A stretch of DNA of 64,000 bases from Paenibacillus_Z sp042653205 (GCF_042653205.1 NZ_JBHSHY010000018.1:47498-111497), one strand, 5' to 3'. Counted from the stretch's first letter, positions 33,210 through 42,010 are shown. Notes: a model not told the origin generated them from the sequence alone. Numbers and translations: made by a program.

Positions 33210-34205
33210 GTGAAATTGCTGATTACGGGCGGAGCCGGCTTCATCGGCAGCAACTTCGTGCATTACATGCGCAAGGCGCATCCGTCCTATACGCTCCTGA
33301 ACGTGGACGCGTTGACGTACGCAGGCAACATAACCAATTTGGACGGCATCGAATCGGATGCGCGCTACCGGTTCGTCCGGGCGGACATCCGGGACGCCGC
33401 CGCGCTGGAACCGCTCTTCCGGGAGGGCGTGGACGCCGTCGTCCACTTCGCGGCGGAATCGCATGTCGACCGGAGCATCCTGCAGCCCGACGTGTTCGTG
33501 ACGACGAACGTCCTCGGCACGCAGACGCTGCTGGAGCTGGCGCGGACGCATCAGGCCGGCAAATTCGTGCAGGTGTCCACCGACGAGGTGTACGGCACGC
33601 TGGGCGCGGCCGGCCTATTCACGGAGACGACGCCGCTCGCCCCGAACAGCCCGTATTCCGCGAGCAAGGCGGCGGCCGATCTGCTCGTGCGGGCTTATCG
33701 CGAGACGTACGGCATGGACGTGAATATCACGCGCTGCTCCAACAATTACGGGCCGTACCAGTTTCCGGAGAAGCTCATCCCGCTCATGATCGCGAAGGCG
33801 CTGCGGGATGAACCGCTGCCGGTGTACGGCGACGGGCTGAACGTGCGCGACTGGCTCTACGTCGAGGACCACTGCTGCGCGATCGACCTTGTGCTGCACA
33901 AGGGCGTGCCGGGCGAAACGTACAACGTCGGCGGCCGCAACGAGCGGACGAATCTGGAGGTCGTGTCGACGATTCTGGAGGCGCTCAGCAAGCCGGCTTC
34001 CCTCATCACGCACGTGCCGGACCGGCCAGGCCACGACCGGCGGTACGCGATCGACGCGGACAAAATCCGCGCTGCCCTCGGCTGGGCGCCGCAGTACCCG
34101 TATGAGCGGGGCATCCGCGCCACGATCCAGTGGTACGTGGACCATCCGGCCTGGATGGCCGATATCGCCTCCGGCGCGTACCGCCGCAAGAACGAAGGAC
34201 ATTAA
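33210..34205 (+). CDS. rfbB: dTDP-glucose 4,6-dehydratase
   Basis: A 331-residue short-chain dehydratase that forms dTDP-4-keto-6-deoxyglucose. It has the NAD-binding motif GGAGFIGSNFVHYM, FAAESHVDRSI, VSTDEVYG and the catalytic YSASKAAAD (Tyr-x-x-x-Lys), then TRCSNNYGPYQFPEKL. The start is GTG 33210 behind GAGGTGAGGACAGC, and the family begins at KLLITGGAGF, which supports this start. It lies between rfbC and rfbD in one operon. Confidence 0.96.
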   Translation: MKLLITGGAGFIGSNFVHYMRKAHPSYTLLNVDALTYAGNITNLDGIESDARYRFVRADIRDAAALEPLFREGVDAVVHFAAESHVDRSILQPDVFVTTNVLGTQTLLELARTHQAGKFVQVSTDEVYGTLGAAGLFTETTPLAPNSPYSASKAAADLLVRAYRETYGMDVNITRCSNNYGPYQFPEKLIPLMIAKALRDEPLPVYGDGLNVRDWLYVEDHCCAIDLVLHKGVPGETYNVGGRNERTNLEVVSTILEALSKPASLITHVPDRPGHDRRYAIDADKIRAALGWAPQYPYERGIRATIQWYVDHPAWMADIASGAYRRKNEGH

Positions 34206-34223
34206 GCTAAGGCAAGGAGCGGG

Positions 34224-35090
34224 ATGGACATGACAACGAGACCGATGCGCATCATCGTCACGGGAGCGAACGGGCAGCTGGGCCAAGAGCTGCTGCGGCT
34301 GCCGAATCTGGAACGGCAGGGCGTCAGCCTGCTCGGCTTCGGCCGCGGCGGGCTGGACGTGACGAGCCTGCAGAGCTGCCGCGAGATCGTCAAGCGGTAC
34401 CAGGCAGACGCCATCATCCACTGCGCGGCGTATACGGCCGTGGACAAGGCGGAGTCCGAGCCGGACGAAGCGTTCCGCATCAACGCGGAGGGGACGCGCA
34501 ATATCGCGCTCGCCGCGAAGGAGTTCGGCGCCAAGCTGCTCTACGTCAGCACGGACTACGTGTTCGACGGCGCGGCCTCGGAGCCGTACAAGGAAGGCGA
34601 CGCGACGCATCCGCGCACCGTCTACGGCCGCTCGAAGCTCGCGGGAGAGCGCGAGGTCCAGGCGGTCGGCGGGCGGGTGTTCATCGTCCGGACCTCCTGG
34701 GTCTACGGCAAATACGGCCGCAATTTCGTCGAGACGATCCGCGGCCTGGCGAAGACCCAGGACGAGATCCGGGTCGTGAACGACCAGTTCGGCTCGCCGA
34801 CCTATACGCGCGACCTGGCGGAGTTTCTGATCCGGCTCGCGCGGACGGACCGGTACGGCCTCTATCATGCGAGCGGCAGGGGCGTCTGCACGTGGTACCA
34901 GTTCGCGCAGGCGATCTTGGAGGACGCCGGCGTCCGCGGCGTCAAGCTCGTACCCTGCGCGACGGCGGAAAGCCCGCGGCCCGCACCGCGGCCGGCGTAT
35001 TCCGCGCTGGAGCACGGCGAGATCAAGCGGCAGGGGCTCGAGGATCTTCGCCATTGGCGGGAGGCGCTGTTCGCGTATATGCGCGATTGA
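34224..35090 (+). CDS. rfbD: dTDP-4-dehydrorhamnose reductase
   Basis: A 288-residue RmlD-type reductase, the last step to dTDP-L-rhamnose. The nucleotide-binding motif is VTGANGQLGQELL, followed by HCAAYTAVDKAES, VSTDYVFDG, the catalytic YGRSKLAGE and VRTSWVYGKYGRNFV. The ATG has AAGGAG upstream. It is the last gene of the rfb operon. A terminator lies about 160 bp downstream. Confidence 0.95.
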   Translation: MDMTTRPMRIIVTGANGQLGQELLRLPNLERQGVSLLGFGRGGLDVTSLQSCREIVKRYQADAIIHCAAYTAVDKAESEPDEAFRINAEGTRNIALAAKEFGAKLLYVSTDYVFDGAASEPYKEGDATHPRTVYGRSKLAGEREVQAVGGRVFIVRTSWVYGKYGRNFVETIRGLAKTQDEIRVVNDQFGSPTYTRDLAEFLIRLARTDRYGLYHASGRGVCTWYQFAQAILEDAGVRGVKLVPCATAESPRPAPRPAYSALEHGEIKRQGLEDLRHWREALFAYMRD

Positions 35091-35246
35091 AGCGCGGAGG
35101 GCGGCAAGTCGTCCGTCCCAGCGGGCGGAGTCTTGAAGGCAGGGAGACGCGCGCCCGGTCATGTAAGCGGTTAAGACCTGTCCTCGCCTAGCAGTCCCGG
35201 TTCCGCGCGCAAGGTCCGGTATCGGCATCGAACGGAATAGGGAAAC

Positions 35247-35290
35247 ACAAAAGGGACAACGCCGGTTGTTCCTTTTTGCCTTTTTCGACA
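35247..35290 (+). terminator. Terminator downstream of the rfb operon
   Basis: AAAAGGGACAAC and GTTGTTCCTTTTT form a stem followed by a further TTTTT. The rest of 35091-35364 holds nothing else I can support. Confidence 0.75.
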
Positions 35291-35364
35291 TGGCGCGAGA
35301 ACGGCAAAGCGCCCGGTGCTGGCGAGTCGTTCCTTGGTTCCCAGAGTAAACGCAGCCAACAATA

Positions 35365-35392
35365 TGAAAGCGCTTAATTTTAAGCGCTTTCA
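35365..35392. promoter_or_regulatory. 28-bp palindrome made of two facing cre-like half sites
   Basis: TGAAAGCGCTTAA and its reverse complement TTAAGCGCTTTCA face each other around a TT centre. Each arm contains the AAGCGCTT core of catabolite-response elements. It starts an AT-rich stretch (35365-35500) upstream of the acetyltransferase gene. Confidence 0.6.
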
Positions 35393-35537
35393 ACAGAATT
35401 CGGGCGATTTTTCAACTTTTTTAAGGATTTTCAAAGGTTTTAGAAGGAATTCGAATGATTTTGTCGTATTATTAACTTTACCTAAAAAATCGTTTAGAGG
35501 CTGCACCCATACTGGACTTGAAGAGGAGCATGAAGTT

Positions 35538-35960
35538 ATGGACGTTCGATCCTTCCAATTAGCCGACTACCAATCCGTTACCGAGCTGCTGGAGACCGTC
35601 TTGACGCCGGAGTGTTACGAGCAAACCATGGAAGCCTTCGCCCGCCAGCTCTCGTGGGACAGCGAGCTGGTGCTGGTCGCCGCGGTCGGCAACGAAGTCG
35701 CGGGCATTATGATCGGAACCATCGACAACGGCCGCGGGTTCTACTACCGCATCGCCGTGCACCCGAAGTACCAGCGCCAGGGCATCGGCAAACAATTGAT
35801 CGCGTCGCTTCGCCAGCGCTTCGTGCAGCGGGGCGTCACGAAGATCATGATCACGGCCGACGAACACAACGAACCGATCCTCTCGCTTTATGAATCGCTC
35901 GGCTACGTGGCGGCGGATTTCTTCCGTTCGTTCCAGAAGCTGAGCATCGTCGCAGGGTAG
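35538..35960 (+). CDS. GNAT-family N-acetyltransferase
   Basis: A 140-residue GNAT enzyme that transfers an acetyl group from acetyl-CoA. The acetyl-CoA loop is visible as VHPKYQRQGIGKQLIASL, followed by MITADEHNEPILSLYESLGY, a typical family end. The frame is open further 5', but ATG 35538 is chosen because AAGAGGAGC precedes it and the protein starts like other members (MDVRSFQLADYQSV). A large cre-like palindrome lies about 170 bp upstream in an AT-rich leader, which suggests carbon control. The substrate is unknown. Confidence 0.88.
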   Translation: MDVRSFQLADYQSVTELLETVLTPECYEQTMEAFARQLSWDSELVLVAAVGNEVAGIMIGTIDNGRGFYYRIAVHPKYQRQGIGKQLIASLRQRFVQRGVTKIMITADEHNEPILSLYESLGYVAADFFRSFQKLSIVAG

Positions 35961-36149
35961 CCTGCCGCGCCGGCCTCTTTTTTCATACCGCGTACGACCG
36001 GACAAGCATATCTGCCGTCATTGCTTTTGGCGAACAGATATGCTTTTCTTAACTTATGGGAACAATTATGCCTTTTCTTTGGAAATAATAAGATGACCCG
36101 AGTAATTTGCACGCCTGCATGAAATTCAACCTGCGTAGGAGTATTGCTT

Positions 36150-36704
36150 ATGACGACCTATCGGCCATGTGTCATTAAGAGCTTCAAGAACAACGGGCAT
36201 TTGCACCGGGTATGGCTGGAGAACTGGCTCGTGCCCGCGGAGCGGCTCGCGCCGGAGCACGCGGCGGAATCGATGCTCGTGTTCATCAACCGCCAAACCC
36301 CGATCCAAGAAGCGGACGGCAAGCAGTGGATCAGCCGGGTTCCGGCCGTGTCCTTCTTCATCCCGGGCGAGTGGTTCAACGTCGTGGGCCTGCTCGAGGA
36401 TCAAGGCGTGCGTTATTATTGCAACGTAGCCTCGCCGCTTTTCTTCCAGAACGACGTGCTGACGTACATCGACTACGACCTCGACGTGATCGTGCCCCGG
36501 GGCGGCGGCAAGGCGCAGGTCGTGGACCAGGAAGAGTACGAGATGCACAAGATCGCCTATCACTATTCGGAGGAAGTCAACCGAAAAGTAATGGAGGGGC
36601 TCAAGGCGCTGCTGGACCGCGCGCAGAACGGCAGGGCGCCGTTCGGCGACGAGCTTATTTTATCCTATTACGAGGCATGGCATAACCAGACGGGCGAGGT
36701 GTAG
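36150..36704 (+). CDS. ntdP: Nucleoside tri-/diphosphatase, DUF402 family
   Basis: A 184-residue DUF402 protein, called NtdP in staphylococci and YgaC in B. subtilis. Such enzymes hydrolyse nucleoside tri- and diphosphates in a metal-dependent way. Typical segments are HRVWLENWLVPAERL, FFIPGEWFNVVGLLEDQGV, YYCNVASPLFFQNDVLTYID and VVDQEEYEMHKIAYHYSEEV. ATG 36150 is chosen with TAGGAG eight bases upstream; a TTG six bases earlier is too close to that site. It is followed after 7 bp by lepB, so the two may be co-transcribed. Confidence 0.85.
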   Translation: MTTYRPCVIKSFKNNGHLHRVWLENWLVPAERLAPEHAAESMLVFINRQTPIQEADGKQWISRVPAVSFFIPGEWFNVVGLLEDQGVRYYCNVASPLFFQNDVLTYIDYDLDVIVPRGGGKAQVVDQEEYEMHKIAYHYSEEVNRKVMEGLKALLDRAQNGRAPFGDELILSYYEAWHNQTGEV

Positions 36705-36711
36705 CTGACCG

Positions 36712-37404
36712 ATGAGTACGGGGCCAGGCCCGGGAACCGAATTCCCGAAGGAGCCGGAGCAGGCGCTGGGACCGCGCAAGCACAGGAAGGCTGCCGCGAA
36801 GGCACGGAAGCCTTCGGCGGCACCGGAGCGCGCGCCCGGAGCGAAGCGGCGCGGCGAGGGCGGGCGAGCCGAGCTGTCCCCATGGGCCAAGGAGCTGTGG
36901 GAATGGGGACGTACGCTCGTCATCGCCGTGATCGTCGTGCTCGGCTTGCATTATTACGTCTTCAGTCTATCCACGGTGGAAGGCCGGTCGATGCAGCCGA
37001 CGCTGTACGAGAAGGAATGGCTGTTCGTGAACAAGCTGAGCTATCGGACCGGCTCGCCGGGGCTTGGCGACGTCGTGATTTTGAAGGATCCGGCCCCGGA
37101 GTCGGAGCATGAGGACTATCTCGTCAAGCGGATCGTCGGCGTGCCGGGGGACCGGATCGAGATCCGCCAGGGCGAGCTGTACCGCAACGGGGAGCTCGTC
37201 GTGGAGGCCTACACGGATGTGCTGATCGAAGACGAGGACTTCGGTCCGGTCGACGTGCCGGCCGAGCATTATTTCGTCATGGGCGATAACCGCCACGCCA
37301 GCGCGAGCCGCGACAGCCGGTCGTTCCAGGCCGTGCCGCGGAGCGCCATTCTCGGCCGCGCGGACTTGATCCTGTGGCCGATCACGCAGTGGGCCGCCCT
37401 CTAG
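36712..37404 (+). CDS. lepB: Signal peptidase I
   Basis: A 230-residue type I signal peptidase, which removes signal peptides from exported proteins. A long basic N-terminal tail (about 60 residues) is followed by one membrane segment (TLVIAVIVVLGLHYYVF), the catalytic Ser93 in EGRSMQPTL and Lys139 in YLVKRIVGVPGD. The C-terminal motif MGDNRHASASRDSR is the usual box. The tail is longer than in B. subtilis SipS. The start follows the ntdP stop by 7 bp and has GGCGAGGTG upstream. Confidence 0.95.
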   Translation: MSTGPGPGTEFPKEPEQALGPRKHRKAAAKARKPSAAPERAPGAKRRGEGGRAELSPWAKELWEWGRTLVIAVIVVLGLHYYVFSLSTVEGRSMQPTLYEKEWLFVNKLSYRTGSPGLGDVVILKDPAPESEHEDYLVKRIVGVPGDRIEIRQGELYRNGELVVEAYTDVLIEDEDFGPVDVPAEHYFVMGDNRHASASRDSRSFQAVPRSAILGRADLILWPITQWAAL

Positions 37405-37428
37405 GGAGCGGGAAAGGAGGTGCCGGGC

Positions 37429-38634
37429 ATGGAGCGCGGCAGCATCGATTGGACGCAGCTGAAGGAAGACATGAAGGCCGCCGCGCGGCAGCTCGGCATC
37501 GATAAGATCGGCGTCGCTTCGGCGGAGCCGTTCACGGAACTGCGGGAACGGCTCGAACGGCACCGCGCGCTCGGCTACGAATCCGGGTTCGAGGAGCCGG
37601 ACCTGGACAAGCGGACGGAGCCGGCGATGCTGTTCGACGACCCGCGGTCGATCGTCGCGATCGCGATCGCGCATCCGTCCAAGCTGAAGAACCCGCCCAA
37701 ATCCGAACCGGGCGCGCGGCGCGGCCTGCTGTCCCGCTCCGCCTGGGGCGAGGACTACCATACGGTGCTGCGCGAGCGGCTGCGGCGGCTGGAGGCGTGG
37801 CTGCAGGCGCGCGTCCCGGAAGGGCGCTTCCTGAGCATGGTCGATACGGGCGCGCTCTCGGACCGCGCGGTCGCGGAGCGCGCAGGCATCGGCTGGAGCG
37901 GCAGCAATTGCGCGATCATTACACCGGAGTGGGGCTCCTGGGTCTACCTGGGGGAAATGATTACGAACCTGCCGCTGCCGCCGGACGCGCCGGTGACCGA
38001 GAGCTGCGGCAGCTGTACGGCGTGCATCGACGCCTGCCCGACGGACGCCCTCGTCGCGCCCGGGCAGCTGAACGCGCAGCGCTGCATCTCGTACGTGACG
38101 CAGACGAAGGGGCTCGTCTCCGACGAGCTGATGCGCAAGATCGGCAACCGGCTGTACGGCTGCGACACGTGCCAGATCGTCTGCCCGGAGAACAAGGGCA
38201 AGCATGCCGATCACCATCCGGAGCTGACGCCGGATCACGAGAAGGTGAAGCCGCTGCTCGTGCCGCTCTTGACGATGGGCAATCGCGAGTTCAAGGAGCG
38301 GTACGGCTCGGGGGCGTCCGCCTGGCGGGGACGCAAGCCGATCCAGCGCAACGCGGTCATCGCGCTCGGCAATTTCAAGGACGCGGCGTCGGTGCCCGCG
38401 CTCGCAGGTGTACTTCGGGACGACCCGCGCTTCGAGCTGCGCGCGACGGCGGCCTGGTCGCTCGGCCGGATCGGCGGCGGCGCGGCCGCCGAGGCGCTGG
38501 CGCAGGCGCTTGAGCGCGAGGCGGACGAGGGCGTGCGGGACGCGATCGGGCAGGCGCTGGACGGCCTGCGGGCAGACGGCCGGGCATTGGCCGAGAACGC
38601 GCTTTCCGGCGCGCCGGAACGGGATCGCATATAG
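37429..38634 (+). CDS. queG: Epoxyqueuosine reductase
   Basis: A 401-residue cobalamin- and iron-sulfur-dependent enzyme that reduces epoxyqueuosine to queuosine in tRNA. Two ferredoxin-type clusters are present: CGSCTACIDACP (near residue 192) and CDTCQIVCPEN (near residue 244). Upstream, the catalytic region reads SMVDTGALSDRAVAERAGIG. A C-terminal HEAT-like extension (RNAVIALGNFKDAASVPALA and AAWSLGRIGGGAAAEALA) is typical of the Bacillus form. ATG 37429 has AAAGGAGG eight bases upstream; the GTG at 37420 overlaps that site. It is near folE, which supplies an early precursor, but the other queuosine genes are not in the window. Confidence 0.94.
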   Translation: MERGSIDWTQLKEDMKAAARQLGIDKIGVASAEPFTELRERLERHRALGYESGFEEPDLDKRTEPAMLFDDPRSIVAIAIAHPSKLKNPPKSEPGARRGLLSRSAWGEDYHTVLRERLRRLEAWLQARVPEGRFLSMVDTGALSDRAVAERAGIGWSGSNCAIITPEWGSWVYLGEMITNLPLPPDAPVTESCGSCTACIDACPTDALVAPGQLNAQRCISYVTQTKGLVSDELMRKIGNRLYGCDTCQIVCPENKGKHADHHPELTPDHEKVKPLLVPLLTMGNREFKERYGSGASAWRGRKPIQRNAVIALGNFKDAASVPALAGVLRDDPRFELRATAAWSLGRIGGGAAAEALAQALEREADEGVRDAIGQALDGLRADGRALAENALSGAPERDRI

Positions 38635-38638
38635 GACG

Positions 38639-38680
38639 AGGGACCAGGCAAGCAATGTTTGCGAACGCATGGTCCCTCGT
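38639..38680. repeat. Inverted repeat after queG
   Basis: GAGGGACCA and TGGTCCCTC pair across a 23-nt loop. No T-run follows, so a terminator role is uncertain. Confidence 0.4.
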
Positions 38681-38734
38681 GCTATTATAAAGGGCAATAT
38701 GACTACAAAACGAGACAAGGCAAGGTGAACGAGT

Positions 38735-38962
38735 ATGTGGACGGTCATCATTTCGATCATTACGCTCATCGTTGGCGCCGTGGGCGGCTTTTTCGTTGGC
38801 GTCTTTTATCTCCGCAAGCAGCTGGAGAAGATGCAGAACGATCCGGAAATGCTCAAGAAAATGGCGAAGCAAATGGGCTATAACATGAATAACCAGCAGC
38901 TGCAGAAGGCCCAGCAGATGATGAAAAACCAAAACCAGCGTCCGGGCGGAAGACGGCGGTAA
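38735..38962 (+). CDS. yneF: YneF-family membrane protein
   Basis: A 75-residue UPF0154 (YneF) protein. One N-terminal membrane segment (TVIISIITLIVGAVGGFFVG) is followed by a charged helix (YLRKQLEKMQNDPEMLKKMA) and a basic end rich in Gln and Arg. The length and sequence are characteristic. Its function is unknown; in many Firmicutes it is highly conserved. It is located between queG and folE. Confidence 0.93.
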   Translation: MWTVIISIITLIVGAVGGFFVGVFYLRKQLEKMQNDPEMLKKMAKQMGYNMNNQQLQKAQQMMKNQNQRPGGRRR

Positions 38963-39005
38963 TCGTCCCCCGGCTTGCCGGTACAGGGAAAGGAGACGAT
39001 AAGCT

Positions 39006-39599
39006 ATGGCGGGGATCAAGGACTACGTCAATACTGTCGTTTCGGATAATCGGGAGCAAATCGAGTATCATATCAAGCAAATTCTCAGCCTGATCGGGGA
39101 GGACGTGGACCGCGAGGGGCTGCAGGAGACGCCCGCGCGCGTGACGCGCATGTACGAAGAAATCTTCGCGGGCTATTCGGTCGACCCGCGCGACGTGCTC
39201 GGCGTCACCTTCGACGAGCAGCACGAAGAGCTGGTCATCGTCCGGGATATTGTCTATTACAGCCAGTGCGAGCATCATATGGCGCCGTTCTTCGGGAAGG
39301 CGCACATCGGCTACATCCCGAGCGGCAAAATCGCCGGCCTCAGTAAACTGGCGCGGCTCGTCGAGGCGGTCACGCGCCGCCTGCAGGTGCAGGAGCGGAT
39401 CACCACGCAGATCGCGGACATCATGGAAGAAGTCCTGCAGCCGCACGGCGTCATGGTCGTGGTGGAAGGCGAGCATCTGTGCATGTGCGCCCGCGGCGTG
39501 AAGAAGCCGGGCAGCAAGACGGTGACGTCGGCCGTGCGCGGAGAGTTCCGCACGAGCGCGCCGCTCCGTTCGGAATTTCTGTCGTTGCTGAAGCAATGA
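39006..39599 (+). CDS. folE: GTP cyclohydrolase I
   Basis: A 197-residue GTP cyclohydrolase I, which converts GTP to dihydroneopterin triphosphate, the first step of folate synthesis and of the queuosine precursor. Zinc ligands are in YYSQCEHHMAPFFGKAHIGY and CMCARGVKKPGS. The catalytic His is in the first motif. The family core IPSGKIAGLSKLARLVEA is present. AAAGGAG lies before the ATG. A terminator follows. It is near queG, a functional link through queuosine. Confidence 0.96.
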   Translation: MAGIKDYVNTVVSDNREQIEYHIKQILSLIGEDVDREGLQETPARVTRMYEEIFAGYSVDPRDVLGVTFDEQHEELVIVRDIVYYSQCEHHMAPFFGKAHIGYIPSGKIAGLSKLARLVEAVTRRLQVQERITTQIADIMEEVLQPHGVMVVVEGEHLCMCARGVKKPGSKTVTSAVRGEFRTSAPLRSEFLSLLKQ

Positions 39600-39611
39600 G
39601 CGTGCATAATG

Positions 39612-39672
39612 CAAAGAAGGCCCTTTCGCGGGCCGCCTGATCGGCGGGTTGGCGAAGCGGGCCTTTTCGTTA
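39612..39672. terminator. Bidirectional terminator
   Basis: AAGGCCC and GGGCCTT pair across a structured loop, with T-rich sequence on each side. It lies between the convergent folE and hydrolase genes. Confidence 0.6.
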
Positions 39673-39691
39673 TGCGCGGGAACGCGGACGG

Positions 39692-40846
39692 TTAAGCGGC
39701 TTGGCCGGCGTTGTCCGCAGCGGCTGCCTGATCGGTCTTGTAGGCCGCGTCCACCTGGCTCAGGAACAGCGCGGCGCGCTGGATGTATTCCTTCGGCCGC
39801 GTCTTGAACAGCAGCTCGTGCTTGCCGCCTTCCACGACCCAGCTGCGCGACAGCGCGTTTTGCTGGTCGGCCGCGATCCGCTTCGCGGTCGAGACCGAGG
39901 CGATGGCGTCGTCCGTGCCGTGCATGATGAAGACCGGCATCGGATACGGGGTCTGCAGCACCTGACGCACGGGAAGGCTGTCGAGATGGACGCCCGTGAA
40001 GAACGGCAGCATCCACTTAATGAGCGGCACCGACGGATAGCGCGGCAGCTCCTTCAAATACTGCTGCACGTTGCTGTAGAGCGAGTCGCCCGTCGGCAGG
40101 AACAGGCTGTCGAGCAGCATCGCGTCGATCCGGTCGGAGGCGTCCGTCTGCAGCGCCGCCTGCAGCGCGGTGCCCGCGCCCATGGAGAAGCCCCAGACGA
40201 CGACTTCGCCGGCGCCCTGCGAACGCGCGTACTGGATCGCGGCCAGCAGCTGCTGGGATTCCTCCAGGCCGCCCGTCGCCGGCGTACGCACGCCGGACGA
40301 GGCGTAGCCGTAGTCGAACATGAAGACGTTGTAGTGCAGGCCGTGCAGCAGCTTGGCCAGGTCGTACATCGGCACCCATGTCTCCTCGCGGTTGGCCCCG
40401 TAGCCGTGGCTGAAGACGACGGTGCGGTCGGAGGCGGGAATCGCGGCGGCCTTGGCCGCGGATGGACCGGCATCCGCGCCGGCCGCAGCCAGCGTCGCCG
40501 AAGCGGCGCCGCCGCCGGAAGCCGGCGCGGGAATGTACCAGCCGTGGACGGTCGTGCGCCCGCTCTTGCTCGGGAACGAGACGTCGTCGTACGCGAGCCC
40601 TTTGGCGGCGAGCGGATTCGACGTCAGCGCGGGCACATAAGGATGCGCGATGACCCAGGCGACGTAGCCGTGGAAGGCGAGCGCCAGCAGCAGCAGCATC
40701 GCGGCGAAGGCGGACAGCACCGCGAGCGCGGCATGCCTGCGGCCCGCGCCGGGCCCTGCCTGTTCGGCCGGCGCGGGCGCGAGAGGGGGACGCAGGCCAG
40801 GCGGGAAAGCACCGGCCGGGTGCAGCGGTGTAATCGTCGTGCTCAT
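39692..40846 (-). CDS. Membrane-anchored alpha/beta hydrolase
   Basis: A 384-residue hydrolase with a Pro/Ala-rich N-terminal tail, one membrane segment (LAVLSAFAAMLLLLALAFHG) and an external alpha/beta fold. The oxyanion region is VVFSHGYGANRE, the nucleophile elbow is VVWGFSMGAGTAL (Ser), the acid is in MHGTDDAIAS and the His is near GGKHELLFK. The family resembles FrsA/YqkD-like hydrolases. ATG 40846 is chosen because AAGGGGGG lies before it. A substrate is not evident. The gene is divergent from iclR, with a long AT-rich upstream gap. Confidence 0.85.
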   Translation of the reverse strand: MSTTITPLHPAGAFPPGLRPPLAPAPAEQAGPGAGRRHAALAVLSAFAAMLLLLALAFHGYVAWVIAHPYVPALTSNPLAAKGLAYDDVSFPSKSGRTTVHGWYIPAPASGGGAASATLAAAGADAGPSAAKAAAIPASDRTVVFSHGYGANREETWVPMYDLAKLLHGLHYNVFMFDYGYASSGVRTPATGGLEESQQLLAAIQYARSQGAGEVVVWGFSMGAGTALQAALQTDASDRIDAMLLDSLFLPTGDSLYSNVQQYLKELPRYPSVPLIKWMLPFFTGVHLDSLPVRQVLQTPYPMPVFIMHGTDDAIASVSTAKRIAADQQNALSRSWVVEGGKHELLFKTRPKEYIQRAALFLSQVDAAYKTDQAAAADNAGQAA

Positions 40847-41114
40847 GTTGAGACCCCCCTTAGAAACGCTGGATGACGAATAAGGAAGAAATAAACGAAC
40901 GGCGGCCGGAAGGCCCTGCCGGACATGAATGGATTCGACAAAATCAGGTAAAAATTTAAATGAACGGAATTTTCGGAAATCATTTCTGAAAGCGTTTTCT
41001 ATTAGTTCTGTACTCCTATGGTATGACCGAATGGACCGGCCTGTCAATGCGTGTCGACAACTTGTTATCCGCCTGTAATCCTGCTGTAAAATAAGACAAA
41101 ACCGGCGCTTGTGC

Positions 41115-41144
41115 TTTACCGTTACGCGTTATCTGGGTTATACT
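41115..41144 (+). promoter_or_regulatory. Promoter of the IclR gene
   Basis: TTTACC (41115-41120) and TATACT (41139-41144) are 18 bp apart. The IclR-like operator starts about 12 bp downstream of the -10, in the expected transcribed leader. Confidence 0.6.
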
Positions 41145-41156
41145 AGGTGTAAATAA

Positions 41157-41173
41157 GTTTCATTGAGTGAAAC
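41157..41173. promoter_or_regulatory. IclR-like operator, shared motif copy 1
   Basis: GTTTCATTGAGTGAAAC, a perfect inverted repeat of GTTTCA with a 5-bp spacer. The same GTTTCA-N5-TGAAAC motif recurs at 45841 in front of aconitase. Its place just after the promoter of the IclR gene fits autoregulation. Confidence 0.65.
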
Positions 41174-41215
41174 CGAATTCGATAGATGACAACCGGCGAT
41201 TGGGGGAGAAGGCCT

Positions 41216-41962
41216 ATGGCGGATGATGGAAAATCGACCGTGCGCGCCGTTGAGCGCGCGCTGGATCTGCTGCTGTGCTTTACCGAGCGGCGGGAATGGG
41301 CGATGACGGAGCTGGCCGAGCAGGTCGGGCTGCACAAGAGCACCGTCCACCGCATGCTGGCGACGCTGGAGCAGCGCGGCTTCGTGGCGCGGGACGCGGC
41401 TTCGGACCGCTATCGGCTCGGGCTGCGCATCTGGGAGCTGTCGGCGAACATGTCGGGCGCCGATGATCCCGCCGTCATCGGGCTGCCGGAGATGGAGCGG
41501 CTGCGCGACCTGCTCGGCGAGACGGTCAGCCTCTATCTGCGCGACGGCAACGAGCGGATCCGGATTCAGGCGGTGCAGAGCATCCAGGCGATCCGACGGG
41601 TTGCGCCGATCGGCGCGCGGCTTCCGCTCTACGTCGGTGCCTCGAGCAAGGTGCTGATCGCGTTCGAGGAGCCGGAGCAGCGCGAGGAGCTGCTCCAGGA
41701 CGCATCCTGGCCGGCCCAGTTCGACCGCGCGCAGTATCGTGAGCAGCTCGAGGAATGGCGCAATCTCGGCTACGCGATGAGCGTGGAGGAGCGCGAGCTG
41801 GGCGCGGCCGCCGTGGCGGCGCCGATCTTCTCCCGCACGGGCAAGCTGGTCGCCGCGCTCTCCGTGTCCGGCCCGTCCAACCGGCTGACGCCGGAGAAGA
41901 TGCGGGAGCAGGCGCCCGCGGTCATGGAAGCGGCGAAGCGGCTCGGCTCCATGTTGAAATAA
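41216..41962 (+). CDS. IclR-family transcriptional regulator
   Basis: A 248-residue IclR regulator. The winged helix is at the N-terminus (TVRAVERALDLLLCF, MTELAEQVGLHKSTVHRMLA, GFVARDAASDRYRLGLR). The effector domain contains VSLYLRDGNERIRIQAVQS, YVGASSKVLIAFE and a late MSVEERELGAAAVAAPIF. ATG 41216 follows GGGGGAGAAGG. IclR proteins commonly sense organic acids. The operator in its leader recurs upstream of aconitase about 4.6 kb away, so control of the TCA cycle is likely. Confidence 0.9.
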   Translation: MADDGKSTVRAVERALDLLLCFTERREWAMTELAEQVGLHKSTVHRMLATLEQRGFVARDAASDRYRLGLRIWELSANMSGADDPAVIGLPEMERLRDLLGETVSLYLRDGNERIRIQAVQSIQAIRRVAPIGARLPLYVGASSKVLIAFEEPEQREELLQDASWPAQFDRAQYREQLEEWRNLGYAMSVEERELGAAAVAAPIFSRTGKLVAALSVSGPSNRLTPEKMREQAPAVMEAAKRLGSMLK

Positions 41963-42010
41963 GCGGACGGCGCGCGCCGTTCGCCCTGTCCGGCCCGATG
42001 CGCGTTCATC

